A stretch of 64,000 nucleotides of DNA from JALJPB01 sp034111045 (GCA_034111045.1 JAWUYA010000065.1:25813-89812), one strand, 5' to 3'; counted from the stretch's first letter, positions 53,766 to 63,562 are shown. Made by a program: numbers and translations. The notes: generated from the sequence alone by a model not told the origin.

Positions 53766-55052
53766 TTATTTATACTCACGGGCAATAGCGCGGTATGCTA
53801 TATCTGTTCGATAAAACATATCTTGCCAACTAATTTCCTTAACAAGTTCGTAAGCTAATTGTTGAGCTTGTGTCACAGTATTGCCTAAAGCTGTCGCGCA
53901 TAATACACGTCCGCCAGCAGTTATCACATCAGCTCCATAGGTACTAGTACCCGCATGAAAAATTTTAGCATCAGTGCGTGTGTTAGTCTCTAAGCCAGAA
54001 ATAACTAAACCGTTAATATAATCATTTGGATAACCGCCTGCAGCCAAAACCACACCGACAGCAGCACGTTGATCAAATTCGATAGTTGCTTTGTCTAATT
54101 CGCCGTTACAGGCCATTAAACAAAGTTCAACTAAATCAGATTGTAAGCGCATCATGATCGGTTGAGTTTCCGGGTCGCCAAAACGACAATTATACTCGAG
54201 TACTTTCGCTGTACCGTCAGGTGCTATCATCAAGCCCGCGTAAAGAAATCCTGTGTAGGTATTGCCCTCCGCCTTCATCCCATCAACTGTTGGTCTGATA
54301 ACATGAGTAATTGCCCAGTCATTAACTGCTTTCGTCACAACTGGTGCAGGAGAATAGGCACCCATTCCCCCAGTATTAGGTCCTTTATCGTCATTATCAC
54401 GTGCTTTATGATCTTGTGATGAGGCAAAGGGTAAGATATTTTCACCGTCAATCATAACAATGAAGCTGGCTTCTTCACCGATAAGGAACTCTTCAATAAC
54501 AACACAAGAGCCCGCATCACCAAATTTGTTACCTTCGAGCATGTCATCAATGGCGATAAAAGCTTGTTGTTCGTTTTCAGCAATAATCACCCCTTTACCT
54601 GCAGCTAATCCATCGGCTTTTATAACTATTGGTGTACCTTGCTGACGAATATATTCTTTAGCTTCACTAATATCAGTAAAGTTTTGATAAGCCGCGGTAG
54701 GAATATTATGGCGAGCAAAGAAGTCTTTCGAAAAGGCTTTAGAGCCTTCTAATTGTGCTGCACCTTTAGTAGGACCAAAGATAGCCAAACCTTCAGCTCT
54801 AAAGGTATCAACAACGCCGTCAACGAGGGGTGCTTCAGGGCCAACTATCGTTAATTCGACTTGGTTTTCTTTCACAAAAGTCACTAAAGCAGGGATATCG
54901 GTAGCACTAATAGCTACATTTTCTAATTTCGCCTCTGTGGCTGTACCTGCATTCCCTGGTGCCACGAAAACTTTAGATACATCCACCGATTGCGCTGCTT
55001 TCCATGCTAACGCATGTTCACGACCACCACCACCAATCACCAATACTTTCAT
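53766..55052 (-). CDS. purD: Phosphoribosylamine-glycine ligase PurD
   Basis: ATP-grasp enzyme of purine synthesis that makes glycinamide ribonucleotide. The start MKVLVIGGGGREHALAWK is invariant in the family, and the ATP-grasp domain (about 100-320) has KADGLAAGKGV and the metal site FGDPETQ. The 428 residues are full length. It lies downstream of purH in the same direction, but separated by a methyltransferase gene. Confidence 0.97.
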   Translation of the reverse strand: MKVLVIGGGGREHALAWKAAQSVDVSKVFVAPGNAGTATEAKLENVAISATDIPALVTFVKENQVELTIVGPEAPLVDGVVDTFRAEGLAIFGPTKGAAQLEGSKAFSKDFFARHNIPTAAYQNFTDISEAKEYIRQQGTPIVIKADGLAAGKGVIIAENEQQAFIAIDDMLEGNKFGDAGSCVVIEEFLIGEEASFIVMIDGENILPFASSQDHKARDNDDKGPNTGGMGAYSPAPVVTKAVNDWAITHVIRPTVDGMKAEGNTYTGFLYAGLMIAPDGTAKVLEYNCRFGDPETQPIMMRLQSDLVELCLMACNGELDKATIEFDQRAAVGVVLAAGGYPNDYINGLVISGLETNTRTDAKIFHAGTSTYGADVITAGGRVLCATALGNTVTQAQQLAYELVKEISWQDMFYRTDIAYRAIAREYK

Positions 55053-55085
55053 TTTTCTTTCCTACAATATGAGAATCAGCACTTC

Positions 55086-55934
55086 TTATTTTAGTGCTGG
55101 TTTTACAAGTTTTAATGTCATGCGATCACTTTCACCGATCGCAAGGTATTTTTCTTTATCTTTTTCACCCAATCTCAGTACTGGCGGTAATGTCCAAACA
55201 CCTTTAGGATGATTCGCCGTATCTTTAGCGTTAGCATTAATTTCACTACTTGCGCCTAAAATAAAACCGGCTTCTTTAGCCAGTTTTATTACCATAGCTG
55301 TTGGTACATAGCCACTACGCTTATTTATTTCCCAATCTTGAGATGCAGGCATACGGTGCTCAACTACACCTAAAACGCCACCGCTTTTTAATGCCGTAAA
55401 CGCATCTTTAAATACTTGAGCAATACCCTCTGCGCCCCAATTATGCAAATTACGGAAAGTAAGAACTAAGTCAGCACTGCCTTTTGGTGCTAAAGCACTT
55501 TCCTGTTTTGGAATGAAGTTAGTTAATACCACTTCATTAAAAACAGCATTACCGGCAAGCATTGTTTCTAATCGCTGACGAGATTTACTGTAATAATTAT
55601 CTTCACCCGTATCTGGGTAATGGGCACCATAAAGTTTACCTGTGCCCTTTAAAGCAGGCGCTAAAATTTCAGTATACCATCCGCCACCAGGAGTGATTTC
55701 AACCACTGTCATTGTTGATTTAAAACCAAAGAACGCGAGAGTCTCTTCTGGATGACGAAAACTATCACGCGCTTTATTTTTATCACTACGATGCTCACCA
55801 GAGATAGCTTGTTCAAGTTGCGTTGGTTGGTGGGCATTCGCCATACCCGCCGATAATATACTGATACTTAACATTGAAGCACTAAGGAATGAGATTAATT
55901 GATTTTTTGTCGTTGATTTTGTTGTGACTAACAT
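55086..55934 (-). CDS. Predicted exported class I methyltransferase
   Basis: 282-residue protein with a signal peptide-like N-terminus (about 1-34, ending AGMANA). The remainder is a class I methyltransferase-like fold, with VVEITPGGGWYTEILAPAL as the glycine-rich loop and ADLVLTFRNLHNWG after strand 4. This family (COG4798-like) is predicted to be periplasmic, where SAM is not known to be available, so the actual activity is uncertain. It is between purH and purD with 33 bases to purD, and so may be co-transcribed. Confidence 0.82.
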   Translation of the reverse strand: MLVTTKSTTKNQLISFLSASMLSISILSAGMANAHQPTQLEQAISGEHRSDKNKARDSFRHPEETLAFFGFKSTMTVVEITPGGGWYTEILAPALKGTGKLYGAHYPDTGEDNYYSKSRQRLETMLAGNAVFNEVVLTNFIPKQESALAPKGSADLVLTFRNLHNWGAEGIAQVFKDAFTALKSGGVLGVVEHRMPASQDWEINKRSGYVPTAMVIKLAKEAGFILGASSEINANAKDTANHPKGVWTLPPVLRLGEKDKEKYLAIGESDRMTLKLVKPALK

Positions 55935-56107
55935 AGGTTATATTCCATTAACTTTATTTGAATGAGCTCTCCAACTGAGCTTGCTTAGCTGGAAGGTATA
56001 CTAGGTAAATTAACTATACTAGTTATAACAGAAATAAATATCAGATAAAGTGCAATCATCGCAAGATAACGACACCTTATCTGAACCATAACTTAAAACA
56101 TTAACCA

Positions 56108-57697
56108 TTAATGACGAAAGTGACGCATACCCGTAAAGACCATGGCAATACCATGCTGGTCTGCAGCCGCGATAACTTCATCATCACGCATCGAGCCACC
56201 TGGTTGAATCACAGCAGTGATTCCTGCTACAGCTGCTGCATCTAGCCCATCACGGAAGGGGAAAAAGGCATCTGATGCCATCACTGAACCTTTAACTTCT
56301 AAGTTTTCATCAGCCGCTTTAATACCAGCCACTTTTGCAGAATAAACTCGGCTCATTTGACCGGCGCCAACACCGATTGTCATACTATTTCTAACATAAA
56401 CAATGGCATTAGATTTTACATATTTCGCTACTTTCCAACAAAATTGTAAATCACGCATTTCATCCGTTGTAGGTTGACGTTTAGTCACAACTTTTAAATC
56501 GTCAGTTGTGACTTTGCCTTGATCACGTTCTTGAACCAATAAGCCACCGTTAACGCGTTTAATATCTAAACCTGTGGTTTGAATATTCCATTGGCCACAC
56601 TCTAATAAGCGAAGGTTTGGTTTAGCTGAAATGATTTGAACCGCAGCTGCCGAAATGCTTGGTGCGATAATAACTTCAACAAATTGACGAGAAACAATAG
56701 CTTGAGCTGTATCTGCATCTAACTCACGGTTAAAAGCGATAATACCACCGAAAGCAGAAGTAGGGTCAGTTTTATAAGCTCCTTCATAAGCCGCTAAAGT
56801 ATTATCCCCAATGGATACACCACAAGGGTTAGCATGCTTAACGATCACACAAGCGGGCTCATCAAACTCTTTGACACATTCTAGTGCGGCATCAGTATCG
56901 GCAATGTTGTTATAAGATAAAGCTTTACCTTGTAATTGAGTTGCTGTTGAAACTGAGGCCTCTTGAGGGTTAGCTTCCACATAAAAGGCCGCTTTTTGGT
57001 GAGCATTTTCGCCGTAACGTAAATCTTCGGTTTTAATAAACTGGCTGTTAAATGTACGAGGGAATTTACTCGCTTCTGTGCCTTGAGAGCTGTTGTGAGC
57101 AGGTAGCATTTTACCAAAGTAGTTGGCAATCATGCCATCATAAGCAGCAGTATGCTCATAGGCCGCAATCGCCAAATCAAAACGTGTTTGGTAAGTTAAT
57201 GAATCGTTATTATTGTCCATTTCAGCTATTACTCGTGAGTAATCTTGTGCGTTAACAACAATCGTCACGTCTTTATGGTTTTTTGCTGCCGCACGCACCA
57301 TCGTTGGTCCGCCGATGTCGATATTTTCGATTGCATTTTCTAACGAACAATTTTCATCTGCAACAGCGTCAGCAAAGGGATACAAGTTTACAACCACGAT
57401 ATCAATAGCACTGATATTATTATCAACCATTATGGCTTCGTCCATACCACGGCGCGCTAAAATTCCGCCATGTACTTTAGGATGAAGGGTTTTTACCCGG
57501 CCATCCATAATTTCTGGGTGTCCCGTGTATTCAGAAACCTCTGTAACTTTGATGCCATTTTGGGCTAATAATTTGGCTGTACCACCAGTTGATATAATAT
57601 CAACACCTTTTTGCGCTAAACTACGGGCAAAATCTACAATACCAGTTTTATCAGAAACACTAAGTAATGCGCGTTTGATTGGGCGTGGAGTATCCAT
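56108..57697 (-). CDS. purH: Bifunctional AICAR transformylase / IMP cyclohydrolase PurH
   Basis: Catalyses the final two steps to IMP. The N-terminal MGS-like cyclohydrolase domain (about 1-200) contains the STGGTAKLL and GGPTMVRAAAKNH motifs, and the C-terminal transformylase domain (about 205-529) holds VKHANPCGVSIG with the catalytic lysine and histidine. The 529 residues are normal. The start follows a promoter region of about 145 bases below the fis terminator. Confidence 0.97.
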   Translation of the reverse strand: MDTPRPIKRALLSVSDKTGIVDFARSLAQKGVDIISTGGTAKLLAQNGIKVTEVSEYTGHPEIMDGRVKTLHPKVHGGILARRGMDEAIMVDNNISAIDIVVVNLYPFADAVADENCSLENAIENIDIGGPTMVRAAAKNHKDVTIVVNAQDYSRVIAEMDNNNDSLTYQTRFDLAIAAYEHTAAYDGMIANYFGKMLPAHNSSQGTEASKFPRTFNSQFIKTEDLRYGENAHQKAAFYVEANPQEASVSTATQLQGKALSYNNIADTDAALECVKEFDEPACVIVKHANPCGVSIGDNTLAAYEGAYKTDPTSAFGGIIAFNRELDADTAQAIVSRQFVEVIIAPSISAAAVQIISAKPNLRLLECGQWNIQTTGLDIKRVNGGLLVQERDQGKVTTDDLKVVTKRQPTTDEMRDLQFCWKVAKYVKSNAIVYVRNSMTIGVGAGQMSRVYSAKVAGIKAADENLEVKGSVMASDAFFPFRDGLDAAAVAGITAVIQPGGSMRDDEVIAAADQHGIAMVFTGMRHFRH

Positions 57698-57842
57698 TGC
57701 TATTTTGTCACCTTAAAATATAATAAGTTGTGTCTGGCCTATGACATATATCCATGGCGGTTTTCTACTCGATTGAAGTCGAGAGTAACGTTAGGGTAAA
57801 GCCTTTTTTATTAGCCCCTACATTTTAATCCTTTAAAATGTC

Positions 57843-57864
57843 AAAAAGCACCAAAAGGTGCTTT
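57843..57864 (-). terminator. Rho-independent terminator of fis
   Basis: Eight-base stem AAAGCACC/GGTGCTTT with a TTTT loop and a U-rich tail on the - strand, 26 bases past the fis stop. Confidence 0.85.
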
Positions 57865-57890
57865 CAAAAGCAAACGATTGTTGCTTAATA

Positions 57891-58178
57891 TTAGTTCATA
57901 CCGTACTTTTTTAATTTCTTACGTAAGGTACCACGGTTAATGCCAAGTAAATTAGCGGCGCGAGTTTGGTTACCCCGAGTATACTTCATCACTTCTTCAA
58001 GCATTGGAGATTCAATTTCAGAAAGCACAAGGTCGTACATGTCATCCACATCATTGCCGTTTAATTGCGATAAATAATTACTGATCGCGATTTTTGCTTG
58101 AGTACGTAATGGTGAGACTTTAGTTTGTGCCTGTAAGTCACCGGTAACAAATGGAGAGGAAATATTTTGTTCAAACAT
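57891..58178 (-). CDS. fis: DNA-binding protein Fis
   Basis: Nucleoid protein and growth-phase regulator. The 95 residues match E. coli Fis in length. An N-terminal beta-hairpin region (about 10-30) is followed by helices A and B (about 27-70) and a C-terminal helix-turn-helix with GNQTRAANLLGINRGTLRKKLKKYGM. It follows dusB by 32 bases, the conserved dusB-fis operon. Confidence 0.97.
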   Translation of the reverse strand: MFEQNISSPFVTGDLQAQTKVSPLRTQAKIAISNYLSQLNGNDVDDMYDLVLSEIESPMLEEVMKYTRGNQTRAANLLGINRGTLRKKLKKYGMN

Positions 58179-58210
58179 AAAAGTTAGACTCTTTCTTAAA
58201 TTAAATAAAA

Positions 58211-59170
58211 TCAGTGTTCAAAATACAAATTCAATGATTCAAGTTGCTCTTCAGCAGATAATAAACCATTAAAAATAGATCGAAACGTTTTCTCTTGATC
58301 ATGCTGTTGCATATACCAAGAAACATGTTTTCGGGCGATTCTTACGCCCATAAAGTCACCATAAAAAGTGTGTAATTCCTTTACGTGGCCAATTAAAATT
58401 GACCCCATCTCATCCATAGTTGGAGCTGATAGATACGTACCTGTGTTCAAAAAATGATTTATTTCTCGAAAAATCCAAGGACGACCCTGGGCAGCACGAC
58501 CAATCATTATTGCATCAGCGCCGGTATAGCTTAATACTTGCTCGGCTTTTTCAACCGAGGTTATATCACCATTCGCAATAACAGGGATTGAAACAGCTTG
58601 CTTAATTGCTTTTATCGTATGGTATTCAGCTGCACCTTTATAAAAGTCGCAACGTGTACGTCCATGTACAGCTAAAGATTGAATACCATTAGCTTCAGCA
58701 ATTTTGGCAATTTCAATACCATTACGTGAATTTTCGCACCAACCCGTACGAATTTTTAACGTTACCGGAATACTTACCGCGTTCACCACAGCTTTAACAA
58801 TTTGTTCGACCTGTGCTGGTACTTTAAGCAAGGCAGAACCCGCTAATTTTTTGTTTACCTTTTTAGCCGGACAGCCCATGTTGATATCAATAATTTGAGC
58901 GCCATTGTTTGCATTAACCTGAGCAGCATATGCCATTTCTTCAGGATCAGAACCGGCAATTTGTACCGCTCTTATACCTGCTTCTTCGCCATGCAACATT
59001 CTGAGTTTAGATTTATTGGTATCCCATACTTTAGGATTAGCCGAAAGCATCTCAGATACCGCCATGCCGGCGCCCATTCGACAACATAATTGCCGAAAAG
59101 GTTGGTCTGTGATACCCGCCATTGGCGCTAAAATCACATTATTGGCAAGTTGGTATGGACCTATCTTCAC
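58211..59170 (-). CDS. dusB: tRNA-dihydrouridine synthase B
   Basis: FMN enzyme that reduces uridine in the D-loop of tRNA. The start with LANNVILAPMAGITDQPFRQ, the DINMGCPAKKV motif with catalytic C100, and the later GRAAQGRPWIF are canonical. The 319 residues fit. It leads the dusB-fis operon behind a 197-base gap from prmA that should hold the strong growth-rate promoter. Confidence 0.97.
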   Translation of the reverse strand: MKIGPYQLANNVILAPMAGITDQPFRQLCCRMGAGMAVSEMLSANPKVWDTNKSKLRMLHGEEAGIRAVQIAGSDPEEMAYAAQVNANNGAQIIDINMGCPAKKVNKKLAGSALLKVPAQVEQIVKAVVNAVSIPVTLKIRTGWCENSRNGIEIAKIAEANGIQSLAVHGRTRCDFYKGAAEYHTIKAIKQAVSIPVIANGDITSVEKAEQVLSYTGADAIMIGRAAQGRPWIFREINHFLNTGTYLSAPTMDEMGSILIGHVKELHTFYGDFMGVRIARKHVSWYMQQHDQEKTFRSIFNGLLSAEEQLESLNLYFEH

Positions 59171-59367
59171 AGTGGTGTTTTTTTGAGCTATGGGTCAAAA
59201 GGGCGCTAAGTGTACGTGTTTTAACGGCAATTGCAAAGCATATAAATTGAACAATAGTGGATTTTTTCGTGCTTTTAATATTGACTTTTTCTAACTTATT
59301 GATGTGTAAAAAATTCATATTATTTTAAACAGATTATGCAATCTTTTATCGGATTATAATTTGATTT

Positions 59368-60252
59368 TTATGACCTTCGAGTCCCATTGAGACGAACCCA
59401 TTCATCTTGAACAGTAAAATCGTGCATGTTACACCATTGGCCATAAAGTGTTTGTAGCTCTTGTGCTTGATTTTCCAATACACCTGATAAGGCTAACTGA
59501 CCTTTTTCACCAACAAATTCTATAATGGTTGGCGCCAATTCACGTAATGGTCCTGCAAGAATATTAGCCACCACTACATCGGCAGTTAATCGTGGTTGAT
59601 CTTTAGGTAAATATAATTCAAGCCGGTCTTCGACATTGTTTCTTTGAGCATTCGCTAAACTTGCTTGTAATGCTTGTGGGTCAATATCTATACCAATAAC
59701 CTTCTTCGCCCCTAATTTCAGTGCAGCAAGTGATAAAATACCGGAGCCACAACCAAAATCGACTACGGTTTTACCCACTAAATTTAAACCATCAAGCCAA
59801 GTTAAGCAAAGCGCTGTTGTTGGGTGAGTACCGGTACCAAAAGCCAGACCAGGGTCTAACATTACATTGACAGCGTCTGGATCTGGAACATCTCGCCAAC
59901 TAGGACAAATCCATAGGCGTTGACCAAACTTCATTGGATGAAAGTTATCCATCCATTCCCTTTCCCAATCTTTATCTTCAAGTTGTTCTAGTTTATACCT
60001 CATGGCACTTTTCTCAGGGTGAATACTTTTAAGGTAGTTAAGTACTTTGTCCATATCATAACCTGCATCATACAACCCCATAACAACAGTATTTGACCAG
60101 TAGATAACCTCATCTCCCGGTAAGGGTTCATATATCGGCGTATCTTGTGCATCAATAAAGGTGACGGCTTGTGCACCACAAGCCGTCAGCCAGTCACTGT
60201 ATTTTTCGGCAGTGTCTTCATCGGCACTTAATCTAAGTTGTATCCAAGGCAT
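59368..60252 (-). CDS. prmA: Ribosomal protein L11 methyltransferase
   Basis: Trimethylates the large-subunit protein L11. An N-terminal substrate-binding domain (about 1-60) and the SAM domain (about 125-290) with VVDFGCGSGILSLAALKLG and GIDIDPQAL are present. The opening MPWIQLRL is typical. The 294 residues match E. coli. It sits upstream of dusB-fis on the same strand. Confidence 0.96.
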   Translation of the reverse strand: MPWIQLRLSADEDTAEKYSDWLTACGAQAVTFIDAQDTPIYEPLPGDEVIYWSNTVVMGLYDAGYDMDKVLNYLKSIHPEKSAMRYKLEQLEDKDWEREWMDNFHPMKFGQRLWICPSWRDVPDPDAVNVMLDPGLAFGTGTHPTTALCLTWLDGLNLVGKTVVDFGCGSGILSLAALKLGAKKVIGIDIDPQALQASLANAQRNNVEDRLELYLPKDQPRLTADVVVANILAGPLRELAPTIIEFVGEKGQLALSGVLENQAQELQTLYGQWCNMHDFTVQDEWVRLNGTRRS

Positions 60253-60430
60253 ACTGAATCTCTGTAGGTAGATAGATTGTTAAATGGTGATAAGTTTATC
60301 ATTCTTAAATAGACAAAATATAGCGTTATTGCGGCAGATCAACATCTTGCTTACTGAACCTATACTCTGCCAACGCTTCATAGTAGGATAACCAGCTGCG
60401 TAACTTATTAATTAGACCATTATAAAAACA

Positions 60431-61396
60431 ATGAAATATTTTCCTATTTTCCTAAAGGCTAATAACATCGACGCTATGGTTATTGGTGGGGGTGATGTTG
60501 CTGCCCGAAAAATCGAACTACTTTTAAAATCAACCTGCCAAATAACCATTATGTCAGCAATGCTTAGTCCTAGTGTTAAAGCCTTGATTGAAAAGCATCA
60601 ACTGACTTGGCTGTCCCATCAATATCAGCCTGGCTTATTAACCGATAAAAATTTAGTTATTGCTGCAACAGATAATACAGAGGTCAATGAATCAGTTTAT
60701 CACGAGGCGAGTAAGTTAAAGCTGTTAATTAATGTGGTTGACCAGCCCGAGTTCTGTAGTTATATCACACCCGCTATTATCGATCGTGCCCCAATGATTA
60801 TTGCCCTTTCAAGTTCTGGCAGTGCGCCTATATTAATTAGAATGCTGCGCGAGCAAATTGAAAAAGTATTACCCAATAACTACGGCCAACTTGCTGATTT
60901 TTCATTTAAGTTTCGTGACCATGTCAAAGCAAGAATTAAAGGCATTAGAAATAGACGTACCTTTTGGGAAAACACATTAAGGGGTCCTATTGGTCAGAAA
61001 ATTTTAACGGGTGATACTACATCAGCTGAACGAGAGCTTATTACTAGTTTAAAAGAAGGGGTAGAACCTCCTGGAGGCGAAATTATTTTTATTCATAGCC
61101 AGGATGGCGACCCTGATAATTTAACCTTAAATGCTCACAGAGAATTACAATTTGCTGATGCGGTATTTTATGATGATGAAGTCAATTTTGATTTAATTGA
61201 ATACGTTAGACGTGATGCAGATAAATACCCTCAACATATTTCATCATCAATTTTAATTAATTATCAACACGCCATTGAACTTGCTGAACAAGGACAAAAG
61301 GTGATTTACTTTTTAGCGGGATATGAGCCGTTGCCTGAAAATGAAGCGCTTACCCAGAGTTATGTGATTAAAAAATACATCATTAGTGGCGGGTAA
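60431..61396 (+). CDS. Siroheme synthase, precorrin-2 dehydrogenase/ferrochelatase with a reduced C-terminus
   Basis: CysG N-terminal (Met8-like) protein. NAD-binding GGGDVAARK starts at residue 19; D104, the general base in CysG, and S128, its phosphoserine, are both at canonical positions. So oxidation of precorrin-2 and iron insertion look intact. After a linker, residues 215-265 resemble the start of SUMT (the uroporphyrinogen methylase), but the GAGPGDP motif has become HSQDGDP, and only about 105 residues remain of about 245. Methylation must come from a separate cobA-type enzyme. The gene is convergent with typA. Confidence 0.85.
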   Translation: MKYFPIFLKANNIDAMVIGGGDVAARKIELLLKSTCQITIMSAMLSPSVKALIEKHQLTWLSHQYQPGLLTDKNLVIAATDNTEVNESVYHEASKLKLLINVVDQPEFCSYITPAIIDRAPMIIALSSSGSAPILIRMLREQIEKVLPNNYGQLADFSFKFRDHVKARIKGIRNRRTFWENTLRGPIGQKILTGDTTSAERELITSLKEGVEPPGGEIIFIHSQDGDPDNLTLNAHRELQFADAVFYDDEVNFDLIEYVRRDADKYPQHISSSILINYQHAIELAEQGQKVIYFLAGYEPLPENEALTQSYVIKKYIISGG

Positions 61397-61440
61397 ATCT
61401 AACAACGCATTAGAACAGGATATTGATATTCCCCCAATGT

Positions 61441-61475
61441 AAAAGCCGCTTAATGTCAGTCATTAAGCGGCTTTT
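61441..61475. terminator. Bidirectional terminator between the siroheme gene and typA
   Basis: A perfect 15-base stem AAAAGCCGCTTAATG/CATTAAGCGGCTTTT with a five-base loop, with T's on both sides. It lies between two convergent genes and serves both. Confidence 0.92.
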
Positions 61476-61502
61476 ATTTAATATAACTGCAGGTAAATCA
61501 AG

Positions 61503-63320
61503 TTACTTAGATGGTCTACCTTCACGTTTACGATCATTTTCTTTTAAGAATCGCTTACGAATACGAATGCTTAAAGGGGTTACTTCTACTAATTCATCAT
61601 TATCGATAAACTCTAGCGCTTGCTCTAATGACATAACTATAGGTGGCGTTAATGTTTGCGCTTCATCTGTACCAGATGATCTAACATTCGTTAACTGCTT
61701 ACCTTTTAGTGCATTGACAGTTAAGTCATTATCACGGCTATGAATACCAATAACCTGACCTTCATAAATATCAACACCGTGGCCAATCAACATTCGACCT
61801 CGAGACTGTAAGTTAAATATAGCATTGGTTAATGCTTTGCCGGTTGCATTACCAATCATGACACCATTTTTACGTTGGCCGATATCACCACCTTTATGAG
61901 GGCCGTATTCAAAAAATGTATGATAAATTAAACCTGAGCCTGACGTTAGTGTCATAAATTCTGTTTGGAAACCAATTAAACCACGACTAGGCATGATGAA
62001 ATCCATTCTGATACGTCCTGTACCGTCTGGAGCCATATCAGTTAATTCAGCTTTACGAATACCCATTTTTTCCATGATAGGACCTTGATGTTGCTCTTCA
62101 ACATCAATAGTCACGGTTTCGTAAGGTTCGTTTAAGACACCATCAATGACACGTTCGATTACTTCAGGGCGCGATACCGCCAATTCAAAACCTTCACGGC
62201 GCATATTTTCAATAAGAATACCTAAGTGAAGCTCGCCACGACCAGATACTTTAAACTTATCAGGATCATCTAATTGATCTACACGCAAAGCAACGTTATG
62301 TACTAATTCTTTATCTAAGCGGTCTTTAATGTTGCGCGACGTTACATACTTACCTTCTTTACCACAAAATGGTGAAGTATTAACCTGAAAGGTCATGTTT
62401 ATGGTTGGCTCATCAATAGATAAAGCAGGTAAACCTTCTACTTCTGTCGGGCAACATATAGTGTCTGATATTTTTAATTCACCTAAACCGGTAATGGCAA
62501 TAATATCTCCAGCAAAACCTTCTTCAATATCATGACGTTCAAGGCCTAAGTAACCAAATACTTTACCTACTTTAGCATTATGTATGCCACCATTAGCCAA
62601 CTGAATAGTCACTTGCTGATTGGGTTTAACGCTTCCACGTTTAATACGACCGACACCAATTACGCCTAAATATGAGCTGTAATCGAGTTGTGATATTTGC
62701 ATTTGAAATGCACCCTCTGGATCTGCAATCGGTGCTGGCACTTCTTTGATAATAGTATCAAATAAAGGAGTCATGTCAGTACCCGTTGCCCCTTCCTCTA
62801 GCGAGGCCCAGCCATTAATAGCTGAAGCGTAAACGACTTTAAAGTCAAGTTGTTCATCACTAGCTCCCAAGTTATCGAATAATTCAAAAACTTGATCCAT
62901 AACCCAATCAGGGCGAGACCCTGGCTTATCAACTTTGTTGATAACTAGGATCGGCTTTAAACCTTGAGCAAACGCTTTTTGCGTAACAAACCGTGTTTGT
63001 GGCATCGGGCCCTCTTGTGCATCAACGATTAATAATACACTGTCCACCATAGACATAACACGCTCTACTTCACCACCAAAATCAGCATGGCCCGGAGTAT
63101 CTACGATATTTACACGGTAGTCTTTCCAGTTAACTGCGGTATTTTTAGCTAAAATCGTAATACCACGTTCTTTTTCAATATCGTTTGAATCCATTACACG
63201 TTCATCATGACCAACACGCGCATCTAAAGTGCCTGATTGCTCAAGCAATTTGTCAACTAAGGTTGTTTTCCCATGATCGACGTGGGCGATGATGGCTACA
63301 TTACGTAATTTATCTAACAC
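61503..63320 (-). CDS. typA: Ribosome-associated GTPase TypA/BipA
   Basis: Translational GTPase related to EF-G, needed for 50S assembly and growth in the cold. G1 is AHVDHGKTTL, G3 is DTPGHADFGG and G4 NKVD. Domains II-V and the TypA-specific C-terminus follow (about 480-605). The 605 residues are full length. A hairpin at 63341-63376 lies just upstream of the start. Confidence 0.97.
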   Translation of the reverse strand: MLDKLRNVAIIAHVDHGKTTLVDKLLEQSGTLDARVGHDERVMDSNDIEKERGITILAKNTAVNWKDYRVNIVDTPGHADFGGEVERVMSMVDSVLLIVDAQEGPMPQTRFVTQKAFAQGLKPILVINKVDKPGSRPDWVMDQVFELFDNLGASDEQLDFKVVYASAINGWASLEEGATGTDMTPLFDTIIKEVPAPIADPEGAFQMQISQLDYSSYLGVIGVGRIKRGSVKPNQQVTIQLANGGIHNAKVGKVFGYLGLERHDIEEGFAGDIIAITGLGELKISDTICCPTEVEGLPALSIDEPTINMTFQVNTSPFCGKEGKYVTSRNIKDRLDKELVHNVALRVDQLDDPDKFKVSGRGELHLGILIENMRREGFELAVSRPEVIERVIDGVLNEPYETVTIDVEEQHQGPIMEKMGIRKAELTDMAPDGTGRIRMDFIMPSRGLIGFQTEFMTLTSGSGLIYHTFFEYGPHKGGDIGQRKNGVMIGNATGKALTNAIFNLQSRGRMLIGHGVDIYEGQVIGIHSRDNDLTVNALKGKQLTNVRSSGTDEAQTLTPPIVMSLEQALEFIDNDELVEVTPLSIRIRKRFLKENDRKREGRPSK

Positions 63321-63340
63321 TGGCGTTACTCACTTTTAAT

Positions 63341-63376
63341 TAAAGTATTACCTAGAAATCTATCTAGAATACTTTA
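63341..63376. promoter_or_regulatory. Long hairpin upstream of typA
   Basis: TAAAGTATT and CTAGA pair with TCTAG and AATACTTTA, giving 14 base pairs with one two-base bulge and a six-base loop. It is 21-56 bases before the typA start, so it lies in the leader or at the promoter. It might be an operator, an mRNA structure, or chance. Confidence 0.5.
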
Positions 63377-63545
63377 AGAGTTTAATTTAAATAGGACTTT
63401 AATTGGGCGCATATTATACAGGAGTTAAATTAATAAAGATAACAATTAGTTTTTCATCAATGGAGTGACAGGTTTAAAATAATCAATTAAGCTATAACGA
63501 TATTCAGTGCAGCCCAGCTTATCTGCACCAAGATAAAACACATGA

Positions 63546-63562
63546 CGCACCACTACGGTGCA
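63546..63562. promoter_or_regulatory. NtrC binding site upstream of glnA
   Basis: CGCACC-N5-GGTGCA at 63546-63562 matches the NtrC consensus TGCACC-N5-GGTGCA with one difference. It is about 60 bases upstream of the sigma-54 promoter. A TGCACC half-site at 63524-63529 may be part of a second, weaker site. Confidence 0.8.

Noticed and set aside
55966..55981. AGCTCAGTTGGAGAGC on the - strand, like a tRNA D-arm
   Set aside because: No acceptor stem, anticodon arm or T-arm can be built around it, so it is not a tRNA; it may be chance or a scrap of a gene.
57868..57885. GCAAACGATT-like stretch resembling a PurR box ahead of purH
   Set aside because: It lies in the fis 3' untranslated region before the fis terminator, about 170 bases from purH, and matches only one side of the PurR consensus.
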